The notes beneath the pieces were generated by a model. The model was not told where the DNA came from, ran no database searches, and was given only the letters and a program-made list of their open reading frames with translations. 64,000 nucleotides of DNA from Desertimonas sp963772825 (GTDB lineage: Bacteria > Actinomycetota > Acidimicrobiia > Acidimicrobiales > Ilumatobacteraceae): contig CAVYYX010000014.1 of the NCBI GenBank assembly GCA_963772825.1, forward strand, positions 215,273-279,272. Reading direction: 5' to 3'. The position numbers and the translations under genes were made by a program. This document shows positions 23,198 to 32,255 of the stretch, in pieces (positions within the stretch are counted from its first letter, which is position 1; every line of letters begins with the position of its first letter).

Positions 23198-24946
23198 TTG
23201 TGGCGCCCTCGACCGTCGCCCTCGAGTGATGCCGGTCCGAACTCGGCGACGCCGCTCGTCGAGCAGCGCTACGGTTCCCGGGCGATCTCCACGGATACGA
23301 CAGCACGTGGCGCCGCGGCACTGGCCGACGGGCGGTGGGCGGATGCCAGGGCCGCCTTCGAGGCGTCGATCGACGAAGGCGACACGGCCTACGCTCGTCT
23401 CGGCCTGGCGACGGCCCTGTGGTGGCTTGGCGAGAACCGGGCGAGCGTCGACCAGTGCACCGCCGCCTATGCCTTGTTCCGCAAGGCCGAAGACACCGGC
23501 GGTGCGGTCGATTGCGCGCTGTGGTTGGCGATCACGTACAAGGCGAACTTCGACAACTTCGCCGCCGCCAACGGATGGATCGCTCGCGCCGAGCGACTGC
23601 TCGAGTCCGTCGAAACGGGCCCGGCCCATGCGTGGGCGTGGGTCACCAGGGCGTATCGTCTGGCTGACCTCGACACGGCCGCGACACTGACCCAGCAGGC
23701 ACTCGACGTCGCCCGCCGCGCTCGCGACGTCGATCTCGAGCTCGTCGCGGCGTCACAGCTCGGGCTGATCCGTGTCGGCCAAGGCGACACGGCAGGTGGG
23801 TTCGCGCTGATCGACGAGTCGATGGCCGCGGCGTTGGGCGGCGAGCCGTCCGACCTGCAGACCGTCGTCTACACGTGTTGCGACATGCTCAATGCCTGCG
23901 AGTTGACGGGCGACGCGGACCGGGCGGCGCAGTGGTGCCGGGTCGCCGACAGGTTCGTCGAGACGTACGGCTGTCCATTCCTCTATGCCGAGTGCCGCAT
24001 CTACTACGGCAGCGTGCTCACCGCCGCCGGCCGGTGGGACGACGCCGAGCGCGAGCTCGGTGTCGGCAAGCGAATCACCGCCGACAGCTGCCCGAGCCTG
24101 CATCGCAAAGCGTTGACCCGACTGGCCAGCCTCAGGGTCCGCCAGGGACGCCTGGAGGAAGCCGAACAACTGCTGGACGCGGCCGGCGGCCGTGCCGAAA
24201 CGGCCGCCGAGATCACGTTGTCGACCGCGGCGTTGCTGCTGGCCCGTGGCGACGGAGCAGGGGCGGCCCGATTGCTGGAGCACCGCTGGCGGACCCTCGA
24301 GCAGCGCCGGGCCCACGCGGCAGCGGCGCTCGACCTGCTCGTCGACGCCCAGCTCGCCCGCAACGACGTCGACGCAGCCACGGTCACGGCGACCCGCCTT
24401 GCCAACGTCGCGGGTTACGTGGACGACCGAGTCGCCGCGGTGTCACTCGCGGCCGAAGGCCGCGTGGCTGATGCAGCCGGCGACAGGCAGTCGGCGGCCA
24501 CGTGCCTTGAAGCTGCGGCCGCCCGGTTCGCGCGCATCGGTGCCCCGTTCGAGGCGGCGCGAGCCCACTTTGCGCTCGCTGGCGTTGTCGTCGGAGAACA
24601 GCCAGAACTGGCGATCAGCCACGCCGAGCGGGCGCTCGCTGGGTTCGAGGACCTCGGGGCGGCCCTCGATACCGATCGCGTCGCCGCCTTCCTCAGAGCG
24701 ATGGGCGTAGCCACGCGGCCCGGCCCAAAGGGACTCGGCGTGCTCACCGCTCGCGAACAGGAGGTGCTCGCGCTGCTCGGGCACGGCTTGTCCAACGCCG
24801 AGATCGGCGCTCGCCTGTACGTCAGCCCGAAGACCGCCGCCCACCACGTGAGCCGCATCCTCCGAAAGCTCAACCTGCGCAACCGCGCCGAGGCAGCTGT
24901 CTTCACGACCGGCCGAGATCAATCTCGCGACCGATTGGTCATTTGA
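23198..24946 (+). CDS. LuxR-family regulator with TPR-like N-terminal region
   Basis: 582 residues from TTG 23198, the only in-frame start before the conserved region. Residues 40-500 are helical repeat units (e.g. AALADGRWADARAAFEASI) typical of TPR sensor regions, with no P-loop, so it is not a MalT/LAL ATPase. Residues 515-575 are a LuxR HTH: LTAREQEVLALLGHGLSNAE, then LYVSPKTAAHHVSRILRKL. The signal is unknown. A methyltransferase gene follows within 40 bp and may be a target or operon partner. Confidence 0.85.
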   Translation: MWRPRPSPSSDAGPNSATPLVEQRYGSRAISTDTTARGAAALADGRWADARAAFEASIDEGDTAYARLGLATALWWLGENRASVDQCTAAYALFRKAEDTGGAVDCALWLAITYKANFDNFAAANGWIARAERLLESVETGPAHAWAWVTRAYRLADLDTAATLTQQALDVARRARDVDLELVAASQLGLIRVGQGDTAGGFALIDESMAAALGGEPSDLQTVVYTCCDMLNACELTGDADRAAQWCRVADRFVETYGCPFLYAECRIYYGSVLTAAGRWDDAERELGVGKRITADSCPSLHRKALTRLASLRVRQGRLEEAEQLLDAAGGRAETAAEITLSTAALLLARGDGAGAARLLEHRWRTLEQRRAHAAAALDLLVDAQLARNDVDAATVTATRLANVAGYVDDRVAAVSLAAEGRVADAAGDRQSAATCLEAAAARFARIGAPFEAARAHFALAGVVVGEQPELAISHAERALAGFEDLGAALDTDRVAAFLRAMGVATRPGPKGLGVLTAREQEVLALLGHGLSNAEIGARLYVSPKTAAHHVSRILRKLNLRNRAEAAVFTTGRDQSRDRLVI

Positions 24947-24986
24947 CCGATGCTCTGCAACCTCGACGATGCGCATCGTTGCGGGT

Positions 24987-25799
24987 ATGACAGCACCAAC
25001 CGATCCCACGGAGTCGTTCCAGATCCCGATCGAGGCTGCCGAGCGCTACGAAACGGCGTTCGTGCCCGGCTTCTTCGTCCAGTGGGCGCCGATCCTTTGC
25101 GAGGTTGCCGGAGTCTCCGAAGGGCACCGCGTACTCGACGTCGCCTGTGGAACCGGCATCGTCGCCCGCACCGCCGCCGACCTCGTCGGTCCAGCGGGCA
25201 CCATCATCGGCGTCGATCTCAACGAGGCGATGCTCATCGTCGCCAACCGTGTCCGGCCCGACATCGAGTGGCGGCACGCGGACGCCGTGGCCTTGCCGTT
25301 TCCCGACGACTCGTTCGACGCCGTGTTGTGCCAGATGGCGTTGATGTTCTTTGAGGATCGTGGGCGAGCGGTCAACGAGATGACACGCGTCGTCGCGAAG
25401 GACGGCACGGTGGCCGTCGTCGTCCCCAGCGCTCTCGAGCGGCAAGCGATGTTCCGGCCATTCGTCGAGCTGGCCGCCCGGATCGTCGGGCCGGAGGCGA
25501 TCTCCCTGCTGACGTCGTACTTCGTGTGCGGGGACCTCGGCGAGCTCACACGGCTCGTGGAGTCGGCCGGCTTGCGTGTGACCGCGAAGCGCTCGGTCGT
25601 CGGCACCTACGCCGCACCATCCGTGGATGCCGCCGTCACCACCGAAGTGGAGAGCACCCCGCTCGCCGAGCGGATCAGCTCGGCGACGTACCGGCAACTG
25701 CGCGAGGAAGCTGTCGAGGTCCTGGCACCGTTCACCGAGTCCGATGGTGGCCTCGTCGCCCCGTTCGAATGTCTCGTGGTCGCGGCTCGTCGGGATTGA
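24987..25799 (+). CDS. Class I SAM-dependent methyltransferase
   Basis: About 270 residues. Methyltransf_11/25-type: VLDVACGTGIVARTAADLVG (motif I), IGVDLNEAMLIVA, ADAVALPFPDDSFDAVLCQM and a final hydrophobic sheet. UbiE-like spacing but no quinone-specific context. ATG 24987 (MTAPTDPTESFQIP) is preferred; an in-frame ATG at 24969 adds six residues. Substrate unknown. Confidence 0.85.
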   Translation: MTAPTDPTESFQIPIEAAERYETAFVPGFFVQWAPILCEVAGVSEGHRVLDVACGTGIVARTAADLVGPAGTIIGVDLNEAMLIVANRVRPDIEWRHADAVALPFPDDSFDAVLCQMALMFFEDRGRAVNEMTRVVAKDGTVAVVVPSALERQAMFRPFVELAARIVGPEAISLLTSYFVCGDLGELTRLVESAGLRVTAKRSVVGTYAAPSVDAAVTTEVESTPLAERISSATYRQLREEAVEVLAPFTESDGGLVAPFECLVVAARRD

Positions 25800-25803
25800 G
25801 TCC

Positions 25804-27063
25804 TCAGCCCGCTGCCGGTGGGGCGCGGGCGGTATCGGTGGCGTCTGCGTCACGTTCGGTAGCCACCCACGTTGGGGTGTGATCGAAGGGACACGGCAGC
25901 GGATCGCCCGCGCGTCGCGGCGCTGGTGGTTGCGGAGACGATCTGGCGGCGAGGTCCTCGGCCGCTTTGACGGTGCGGTTGTGGTGAGCACAAAGCAGCT
26001 GACCGTTGCACAGGCACGTGATCCCGTCCGGATGAGGGACGACGTGATCGACATCGCAGCGATAGGCCGGTTCGTCACAGCCAGAGGGGTGTTGGCAGTG
26101 TCGGTCGCGGATCTCGATGATGCGGCGGATTGCGCCGGTGAAGCGTCGGCGACGGGATGCGGAGATGTTGCGGTTCGGTGGGTCGTAGACGACGCGCTCG
26201 ATGTCAGCGTCCGACAGCAAGGGGATCAGCAGGTCGGGGGCCATGACAGTGCCCGCAGCGCTGTGACACATCCAGTTGAAGTGTTCGATGCCGATCGTCA
26301 CGGTGAACAAGGGGCGGGGACGCAGTCCGTCGGCGGGCGCGGTGGCGGCGCGCATCGCCATCTCGACGAGGGCGTCGGCGCGGCGTTGCTGCACGGAGCG
26401 TTCGACACCGTCACGGAGATCCTGCAGCCGAAGCTGTTCGCGGATCCTCTCGAGCTCGGTGCGGAAGATCTCCCCGCCGACCGGATCGATGACGCCGTCG
26501 ACAACCACCTCGCCACGCCAGCCGGTGCTCACGGACAGGTGGCGACCCTCGTGCGCCGGGTTGGCGCCGCGCTCGGTGGCGTCCCGATCGGCGAGCAGCT
26601 TCCAGTGCTCGACACCTGTAACGGCGTTGTCGAACCAGCGTGTCCGGCACAGGTTGACCAACAGCTCTTCTGACTCGGCGAAGTCGGCGATGCGCCACGG
26701 CCGATTGCACGACGCGACGAGATCGACGTGGGCGCCGCAGATCTCCCCGCTGTCGTAGGCGGCGGCTGCCGCGGGCATCTCGGCGAGGCTGCGGGCACGG
26801 CGCACGATGCGGCCGGTGTCGGTCGGCCGCAGATGGGTTTCTCGAGCGAGGCGGGCGCCCGGCGACTTCGAGCCGTTGCTGGCCCACAGCAGACGCCGGT
26901 CCCACGCTCCGATCAACCGGCACCACGCCGCCTCCAAGCGACTGTCGAGGGGGCCGAGCGAGACGACGAAGTCGTGCAGCGTGTCGTCATCGAGGTCGTC
27001 GACGTTGACACCAGCGAGCGCCTCGATGACTGCTCCGAGCCGCTCGAGCAGTTCCTCAGCCAT
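25804..27063 (-). CDS. DUF222 / HNH endonuclease-domain protein (13E12 repeat family)
   Basis: 419 residues. The N-terminal 300 residues match the DUF222 region (AAWCRLIGAWDRR, SPGARLARETHL, ARSLAEMPAAAAAYDSGEI). The C-terminal HNH motif is CDVDHVVPHPDGITCLCNGQ followed by LLCAHHNR (about 345-375), with Cys pairs for zinc. The family is common and multi-copy in actinobacteria. A perfect LexA-type box lies 14 bp upstream of the start, so expression is probably DNA-damage induced. Cleavage target unknown. Confidence 0.92.
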   Translation of the reverse strand: MAEELLERLGAVIEALAGVNVDDLDDDTLHDFVVSLGPLDSRLEAAWCRLIGAWDRRLLWASNGSKSPGARLARETHLRPTDTGRIVRRARSLAEMPAAAAAYDSGEICGAHVDLVASCNRPWRIADFAESEELLVNLCRTRWFDNAVTGVEHWKLLADRDATERGANPAHEGRHLSVSTGWRGEVVVDGVIDPVGGEIFRTELERIREQLRLQDLRDGVERSVQQRRADALVEMAMRAATAPADGLRPRPLFTVTIGIEHFNWMCHSAAGTVMAPDLLIPLLSDADIERVVYDPPNRNISASRRRRFTGAIRRIIEIRDRHCQHPSGCDEPAYRCDVDHVVPHPDGITCLCNGQLLCAHHNRTVKAAEDLAARSSPQPPAPRRAGDPLPCPFDHTPTWVATERDADATDTARAPPAAG

Positions 27064-27076
27064 ACCAGCATCTTAT

Positions 27077-27090
27077 CGAACATTTGTTCG
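27077..27090. promoter_or_regulatory. LexA (SOS) box upstream of the HNH gene
   Basis: CGAACATTTGTTCG: a match to the Gram-positive/actinobacterial SOS consensus CGAAC-N4-GTTCG in a perfect inverted repeat. It is centred about 20 bp upstream of the start at 27063, where LexA would block transcription. Several 13E12 genes in mycobacteria are known to be in the LexA regulon. Confidence 0.8.
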
Positions 27091-27175
27091 TCCCGCAACC
27101 CTCGACCAGGAATTCTCTTGACCGGATTGGCAACCACCGTGGCCCACGTCGGGCGCAGACGACCGAATCAGTGCG

Positions 27176-27784
27176 CTATCGCTGCAGGGCGGCCCACTGC
27201 AGCAGCAGGACCGTCTTGCCATCGACGATCGCTCCGCGCTCGACCATCTCCAAGGCGTCGGCAAGCGTGAGCTCGAGCACCTCGATGTCCTCGCCTTCGT
27301 GAGCCAGACCGCCACCCGAGGAGACGCGCTGATCGTGAGAGTAGGTGGCGGCGAAGAACGTGACTCGTTCGGTGACCGACCCCGGGCTCATGAACAGCTC
27401 GAAGAGCCGCTCGATCGCGCCGACCCGCACTCCGCTCTCTTCCTCGGCCTCTCGACGGATGGCGGTCTCGGCATCGTCGTCATCGCCATCGACGAGCCCG
27501 GCGGCGGCTTCGATCAGCATCCCGTCGGGATGGCCGTTGAGAAAGGCAGGCAGGCGGAACTGGCGGGTGAGCAAGATCGTCCCCGCGGCAGGGTCGTGAA
27601 GCAGGATGACGACCCCGTTGCCGCGGTCGTAGGCCTCGCGGACCTCGCGCGTCCGCGTCCCGTCACGGTGGAGGTAGTCGAACGTCGCCTTGCGCAGCAC
27701 GTACCAGTGATCGGACAACACCTCGACGTCGAGGTTCTGGACTCGTTCGTTGACGCCGACGACGACGCCGTGACCACCGCGCAT
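27176..27784 (-). CDS. NUDIX hydrolase, NudK-like (GDP-mannose / nucleoside diphosphate sugar pyrophosphatase)
   Basis: 202 residues. LSDHWYVLRKATFDYLHRDG and REAYDRGNGVVILLHDP match NudK/ADP-sugar pyrophosphatases. The Nudix box is GLVDGDDDDAETAIRREA followed by EEESGV (about 108-131), with an enlarged acidic insert DDDD but the RExxEE metal-binding core intact. It removes NMP from nucleotide sugars, GDP-mannose being the reference substrate. ATG 27784 lies 6 bp after the probable stop of the Thr/Glu-rich gene upstream. Confidence 0.87.
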   Translation of the reverse strand: MRGGHGVVVGVNERVQNLDVEVLSDHWYVLRKATFDYLHRDGTRTREVREAYDRGNGVVILLHDPAAGTILLTRQFRLPAFLNGHPDGMLIEAAAGLVDGDDDDAETAIRREAEEESGVRVGAIERLFELFMSPGSVTERVTFFAATYSHDQRVSSGGGLAHEGEDIEVLELTLADALEMVERGAIVDGKTVLLLQWAALQR

Positions 27785-27790
27785 GGCGAC

Positions 27791-28823
27791 TCAGTGTGCT
27801 GCCAGCGACGTCAGATCGGCGGAGGAATCGACGTCGTCGACGTCGAGGACGTCGTCGGCGTCGAGGGCGTCGAGGACGTCGAGCGAGGTCGACGAGGTCG
27901 ACGAGGTCGGCGATGGCGTCGACGTCGACGATCGAGGTGGATGTCGAGATGGTCGTGGTCGTCGCCGGCTCGGGCTCGGTGGTCGTCGCCTCGGTCGTCT
28001 CCGGCTCCGTCGTGGTTGCCTCGGTCGTCTCCGGCTCCGTCGTGGTCGGCTCGGTCGTCTCCGGCTCCGTCGTGGTCGGCTCGGTCGTCTCCGGCTCCGT
28101 CGTGGTCGGCTCGGTCGTCTCCGGCTCCGTCGTGGTCGGCTCGGTCGTCTCCGGCTCCGTCGTGGTCGCCTCGGTCGTCTCCGGCTCCGTCGTCTCGGGC
28201 TCGGTCGTCTCCGGCTCCGTCGTCTCGGGCTCGGTCGTCTCCGGCTCCGTCGTCTCGGGCTCAGTCGTCTCCACGTCCGTCGTCTCGGGCTCCGTCGTCT
28301 CCGACTCCGTCGTGGTCGGTCCGGTCATCGGTGGCTCGGCGAGCCGCGGCTCGCTCGTCGTTGTCGTGCCAGGTTCCGTGGTCGACTCCGGCATCGTCGA
28401 CTCCGGCATCGTGGACTCCGGCATCGTCGACTCCGGAACAACCGTCGTCTCGGGAGCGCTTGTCTGCGGCATCGGTTGGGGCGACGGCACGGCGATCACC
28501 CGGGGCTGGTACGGCAACGTCGTCACGGACGCCGTCGTCACCGCGAGCGTCGTCGACGTCGAGGTGAGCGACGTCGAGGTCTGCGGCAGCGACGTGGCGA
28601 TGCCCGGCAGGACCACCGGCAGGCGATCGTCACTGTCGGTGCTGTCGGCGCCCCCGGCGGTGAACATGACCAGGGCGAACACGCCGAGCACCGCAACGCA
28701 GGCCCCGGCCGTGGTCGCCCGAATCGCTCCGGGCTGTTGCCACCAGAGCCCGGGAGGCGGCTCGTACTCGGGGTCGAACAACCACTCCTCGTCGGGCGGT
28801 TGCCAGCCATCGTCGTCGAACAT
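27791..28823 (-). CDS. Single-span membrane protein with (T)TEPE repeats; C-terminus probably frameshifted
   Basis: N-terminal cytoplasmic part (WLFDPEYEPPPGLWWQQPG), one membrane helix at about residues 38-57, then a long extracellular stretch: PESTM repeats and over twenty TTEPE/TTTEPE units up to about residue 300. In the main frame the end turns into an Arg-rich run and stops at 27663 inside nudK. Skipping one base near 27883 instead gives an acidic end (DVLDALDADDVLDVDDVDSS) and a TGA at 27791, 6 bp before the nudK ATG. That version is used here; it is inference. A surface stalk or mucin-like role is likely; no catalytic domain seen. Confidence 0.7.
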
Positions 28824-29128
28824 CAGTGAGCTCGCCCTGCCGGCGAGCCGCGCCGATCAGCACCGGAGTGGCCGGGCGTGGGACGGCGGTCTCCACGTCG
28901 ACACCATCCCTCGGCCGGCGAGGGCGTCACCAAGGCGTCCACGGCAGCTACCAGCGTTGCACGCTTGCGACCGTCGCGCCACGCGGGAAACCCTCAACCT
29001 CCGCTGTTGAGTCATTCATCGCCAACGTCGATCGATCCGATGCGATTAATCGATGATGACTATGGTCCGACGTCGATATCTTGAGCACCGATACGGAGTA
29101 CCCAACCATCCCCTGAGGTGATACCCCC
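28824..29128. other. Intergenic region ahead of ahpC, AT-rich relative to surroundings
   Basis: 305 bp without a supportable gene between divergent units. The part at 29029-29066 is unusually AT-rich and holds CGATTAATCG (29043-29052), a perfect palindrome, within overlapping ATCGAT and GATGATGAC blocks. Since oxyR is the third gene of the downstream operon, this is the best place for an OxyR site, but no match to the four-block OxyR consensus could be confirmed by eye. The ribosome site CTGAGGTG precedes the ahpC ATG. Confidence 0.4.
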
Positions 29129-29692
29129 ATGTCGTTGATCAACACCGACGTCAAGCCGTTCACAGCGACCGCCTACCACGACGGCGAGTTCGTCACGGTG
29201 AGTGACGCGAACCTGCGCGGCACGTGGTCCGTGCTGTTCTTCTACCCCGCCGACTTCACCTTCGTGTGCCCCACCGAGCTCGGCGACCTCGCCGACCACT
29301 ACGCCGAGTTCACCGAGCTCGGTGTCGAGATCTACGGCGTGTCGACCGACACCCACTTCACCCACAAGGCGTGGCATGACACGTCGGCGACGATCGGCAA
29401 GATCAGCTACCCGCTGATCGGCGACCCGACGGGCACGCTGAGCCGCAACTTCGACGTGTTCATCCCCGAGGACGGCCTGGCCGACCGTGGCACGTTCGTC
29501 ATCGACCCCGACGGCAAGATCCAGCTCGTCGAGATCAACGCCGGCGGCATCGGGCGCAACGCCATCGAGCTGCTGCGCAAGGTCAAGGCCGCCCAGTACG
29601 TTCGCGCCCACCCCAACGAGGTCTGCCCGGCCAACTGGGAAGAGGGCGAAGAGACCCTCGCCCCCTCGCTCGACCTCGTCGGCAAGATCTGA
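29129..29692 (+). CDS. ahpC: Alkyl hydroperoxide reductase subunit C (2-Cys peroxiredoxin)
   Basis: 187 residues. FFYPADFTFVCPTELGDLAD carries the peroxidatic Cys47, and HPNEVCPANWEEG the resolving Cys at about 166. The sequence is of the AhpC1/Prx1 typical 2-Cys type, not the mycobacterial AhpE/AhpD-coupled type. It reduces H2O2, organic peroxides and peroxynitrite in the cytoplasm, recycled by AhpF encoded 12 bp downstream. Expected to be OxyR-controlled. Confidence 0.96.
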   Translation: MSLINTDVKPFTATAYHDGEFVTVSDANLRGTWSVLFFYPADFTFVCPTELGDLADHYAEFTELGVEIYGVSTDTHFTHKAWHDTSATIGKISYPLIGDPTGTLSRNFDVFIPEDGLADRGTFVIDPDGKIQLVEINAGGIGRNAIELLRKVKAAQYVRAHPNEVCPANWEEGEETLAPSLDLVGKI

Positions 29693-29704
29693 GCGAGGGC
29701 GGCG

Positions 29705-31297
29705 ATGCTTGATCCCGCCCTCGCCACGCAACTCCAGGGCTATTTAGAGCACCTGCGCCACCCCATCGAGCTCGTCGCGTCGCTCGACGACAGCGCCAAG
29801 TCCGCCGAGCTGCACAGCCTGCTCGACGAGATCGCCGCGATGTCGGACCTCATCGCCGTGAGTCGCCGCCACGACGTGCGTGCCCCGTCGTTCGCCGTGG
29901 AGCGAATCGGCTCGGAAATCGGCGTGCGCTTCGCGGGCATACCGATGGGCCACGAGTTCACGTCGCTCGTACTCGCCTTGCTGCACGTGGGCGGGCACCC
30001 CTCGAAGGAAGCCGCCGAGACGATCGAGCGGGTGCGCAACCTCGACGGCAACTACACCTTCGAGACGTACTTCTCGTTGTCGTGCCAGAACTGCCCGGAC
30101 GTCGTCCAGGCGCTGAACCTGATGAGCGTGCTGAACCCGAAGATCACGCATGTCGCCATCGACGGCGGGTTGTTTCCGGGCGAGGTGGAGGAGCGCCAGG
30201 TGCTCGCCGTGCCGACCGTGTTCCTCAACGGTCAGCCGTTCGCCAGCGGGCGGATGACCCTCGAGCAGATCGTCGGCAAGCTCGATGTCGGCGCCTCGGC
30301 ACGCGACGCCGAGCTGCTCAACTCCAAGGATCCGTACGACGTCCTCGTCGTCGGCGGTGGCCCGGCGGGCGCAGCTGCGGCGATCTACTCCGCCCGCAAG
30401 GGGATCCGCACGGGCGTCGCCGCTGCGCGACTCGGCGGCCAGGTGCTCGACACGATGGGCATCGAGAACCTCATCTCGGTCCCCCGCACGGACGGGCCGA
30501 AGCTCGCCGCGGCGCTGGAGGAGCACGTCAAGGACTACGACGTCGACGTGATGAACCTGCAGCGGGCGAAGCATCTGGTGCCCGCCGCCGGGCCGGGTGG
30601 GCTGATCGAGGTCGCCTTGGAGAACGGTGCATCGCTGTGGTCGCGCACGGTCGTCGTCTCGACCGGGGCCCGTTGGCGGCAGCTCGAAGTTCCGGGGGAG
30701 GACGAGTACCGCAACAAGGGCGTGACGTATTGCCCACACTGCGATGGGCCGTTGTTCAAGGGCAAGCGGGTCGCCGTCATCGGCGGCGGCAACTCGGGTG
30801 TCGAAGCGGCGATCGATCTCGCCGGCATCGTCGCCCACGTCACGCTCGTCGAGTTCGATGGACAGCTGCGCGCCGACGACGTCCTGCTGCGCAAGCTGCG
30901 CAGCCTGCCGAACGTCACGATCATCGTCAGCGCCCTGACCACCGAGGTGCTCGGTGACGGCGCCAGGGTCACCGGACTCGTGTACCAGGACCGAACGAGC
31001 GGAGAATCCCGGGCGGTCGAGCTCGAAGGGGTGTTCGTGCAGATCGGACTGCTGCCCAACACGGAATGGCTCGAAGGGACCGTGGCGCTGTCGCCGCGAG
31101 GTGAAGTCGTCATCGACGATCGGGGCCGCACCTCGGTCCCCGGCGTGTTCGCTGCGGGCGACTGCACAACCGTGCCGTTCAAGCAGATCGTCATCGCCCT
31201 CGGGGCTGGCTCGACGGCCGCCCTCAGTGCCTTCGACCACCTCATTCGCACGCCGGTGTCCAACAGCAAGGACGAGCCGGAGTACAGCGTCGCCTGA
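29705..31297 (+). CDS. ahpF: Alkyl hydroperoxide reductase subunit F
   Basis: 530 residues. The N-terminal tandem thioredoxin-fold domain has LSCQNCPDVVQALN (Cys129/132). FAD binding is VVGGGPAGAAAAIYSARKG, the redox-active pair is YCPHCDGPLF (Cys343/346), NADH binding VIGGGNSGVEAAIDLAG, and GVFAAGDCTTVPFKQIVIA closes the FAD site. It passes electrons from NADH to AhpC. Its TGA overlaps the ATG of oxyR by one base. Confidence 0.96.
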   Translation: MLDPALATQLQGYLEHLRHPIELVASLDDSAKSAELHSLLDEIAAMSDLIAVSRRHDVRAPSFAVERIGSEIGVRFAGIPMGHEFTSLVLALLHVGGHPSKEAAETIERVRNLDGNYTFETYFSLSCQNCPDVVQALNLMSVLNPKITHVAIDGGLFPGEVEERQVLAVPTVFLNGQPFASGRMTLEQIVGKLDVGASARDAELLNSKDPYDVLVVGGGPAGAAAAIYSARKGIRTGVAAARLGGQVLDTMGIENLISVPRTDGPKLAAALEEHVKDYDVDVMNLQRAKHLVPAAGPGGLIEVALENGASLWSRTVVVSTGARWRQLEVPGEDEYRNKGVTYCPHCDGPLFKGKRVAVIGGGNSGVEAAIDLAGIVAHVTLVEFDGQLRADDVLLRKLRSLPNVTIIVSALTTEVLGDGARVTGLVYQDRTSGESRAVELEGVFVQIGLLPNTEWLEGTVALSPRGEVVIDDRGRTSVPGVFAAGDCTTVPFKQIVIALGAGSTAALSAFDHLIRTPVSNSKDEPEYSVA

Positions 31298-32205
31298 TGA
31301 ACCTTCGCGATCTCGACTACCTCGTTGCGCTTGCCGAGCATCACCACTTCGGAAGGGCTGCCGTGGCGTGCCACGTCAGCCAGCCGACGCTGTCGACACA
31401 GGTGAAGAAACTCGAGGGCGAGCTCGGCGTACAGCTCGTCGAGCGCAACGCCCGCCAGGCGATGCTCACCGAGGCCGGCGAGCTGGTGGTCGAGCGGGCG
31501 CGGGCGATCCAGCGCGAGGCCGACTCGATCCGCGAGATCGCCCGACGCGTCGAGCAGCCCGAGGCCGGCCGCTTGCGGGTGGGGCTGTTCCCGACACTCG
31601 GCCCGTACCTCCTGCCGCACGTCGTGCCCAAGGTCCATGCCCGCTTCCCGCACCTCGAGTTGCTGCTCGTCGAGGAGAAGACCGAGGCGGTCCTCGAACA
31701 GCTGCGCCAAGGCCGGCTCGATGTCGCCGTCGTCGCCATGCCGGTCGACGACGACGGCCTGCACCACGAGCTCTTGTTCGACGAGGAGTTCGTGCTCGCC
31801 GTACCGGCCGACGATCCGTTGGCGTCGATCGAGGGGCCCGCGTCGCTGTCGGTGCTCGCCGGCCAGCGAGTGCTGCTGCTCGACGATGGCCACTGCCTGC
31901 GCGCCCAAGCGCTGTCGGTCTGTCAGCTCGCTGGCGTCAGCGAGCGTGACGGGTTCCGAGCGACGAGCCTGGAGACGCTGCGCCAGATGGTCGCCGCCGG
32001 CGTGGGTGTCACGCTGCTCCCGAACCTTGCGGTGCAGCCGCCGGTCCCGGTGTCGGCAGATGTCCGCCTGATCCGGTTCGTCGACCCGGTTCCCAGCCGC
32101 CGGATCGCCATGTTCTGGCGCCACTCGAGCATCTACGCCGACTTCCTGCCCCAGCTCGCCGAGCTGTTCCGCGACCTACCCCCCGGACTCGTCCACGCCC
32201 CCTGA
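31297..32205 (+). CDS. oxyR: LysR-family peroxide sensor OxyR
   Basis: 302 residues. LysR HTH at 1-60 (MNLRDLDYLVALAEHHHFGRA is split as LRDLDYLVALAEHHHFG, with VSQPTLSTQVKKLE). The sensor region has LLLDDGHCLRAQALSVC: Cys200 and Cys209, matching the disulphide-forming Cys199/208 of E. coli OxyR. So it is a true redox-active OxyR. Third gene of the ahpC-ahpF-oxyR operon, an arrangement giving auto-amplification on peroxide stress. A family A palindrome follows 3 bp after the stop. Confidence 0.95.
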   Translation: MNLRDLDYLVALAEHHHFGRAAVACHVSQPTLSTQVKKLEGELGVQLVERNARQAMLTEAGELVVERARAIQREADSIREIARRVEQPEAGRLRVGLFPTLGPYLLPHVVPKVHARFPHLELLLVEEKTEAVLEQLRQGRLDVAVVAMPVDDDGLHHELLFDEEFVLAVPADDPLASIEGPASLSVLAGQRVLLLDDGHCLRAQALSVCQLAGVSERDGFRATSLETLRQMVAAGVGVTLLPNLAVQPPVPVSADVRLIRFVDPVPSRRIAMFWRHSSIYADFLPQLAELFRDLPPGLVHAP

Positions 32206-32207
32206 CG

Positions 32208-32255
32208 ACCGATGGGTGTTCAGGGGACGGAACGGTCCCCTAAACACCCATCGGT
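32208..32255. repeat. 48-bp palindromic element, family A copy 2 (terminator position)
   Basis: Same 48-bp structure as the copy at 2167, between the convergent oxyR and nitroreductase genes. A C-to-T change in the minus-strand arm turns GTTCAG into GTTTAG, supplying the stop codon of the nitroreductase gene, whose last residues PMGV are encoded by the repeat. Confidence 0.92.

Noticed and set aside
28380..28440. Short tandem repeats (ACTCCGGCATCGT) as a possible CRISPR array
   Set aside because: Units are contiguous, with no spacers, and encode the PESTM repeats of a protein.
27299..28567. Plus-strand frame with SSPAPSW/SARSSPAPS repeats, apparently a repeat protein
   Set aside because: The repeat comes from the antisense of the TTEPE repeats; the minus strand has a start, membrane helix and normal gene context.
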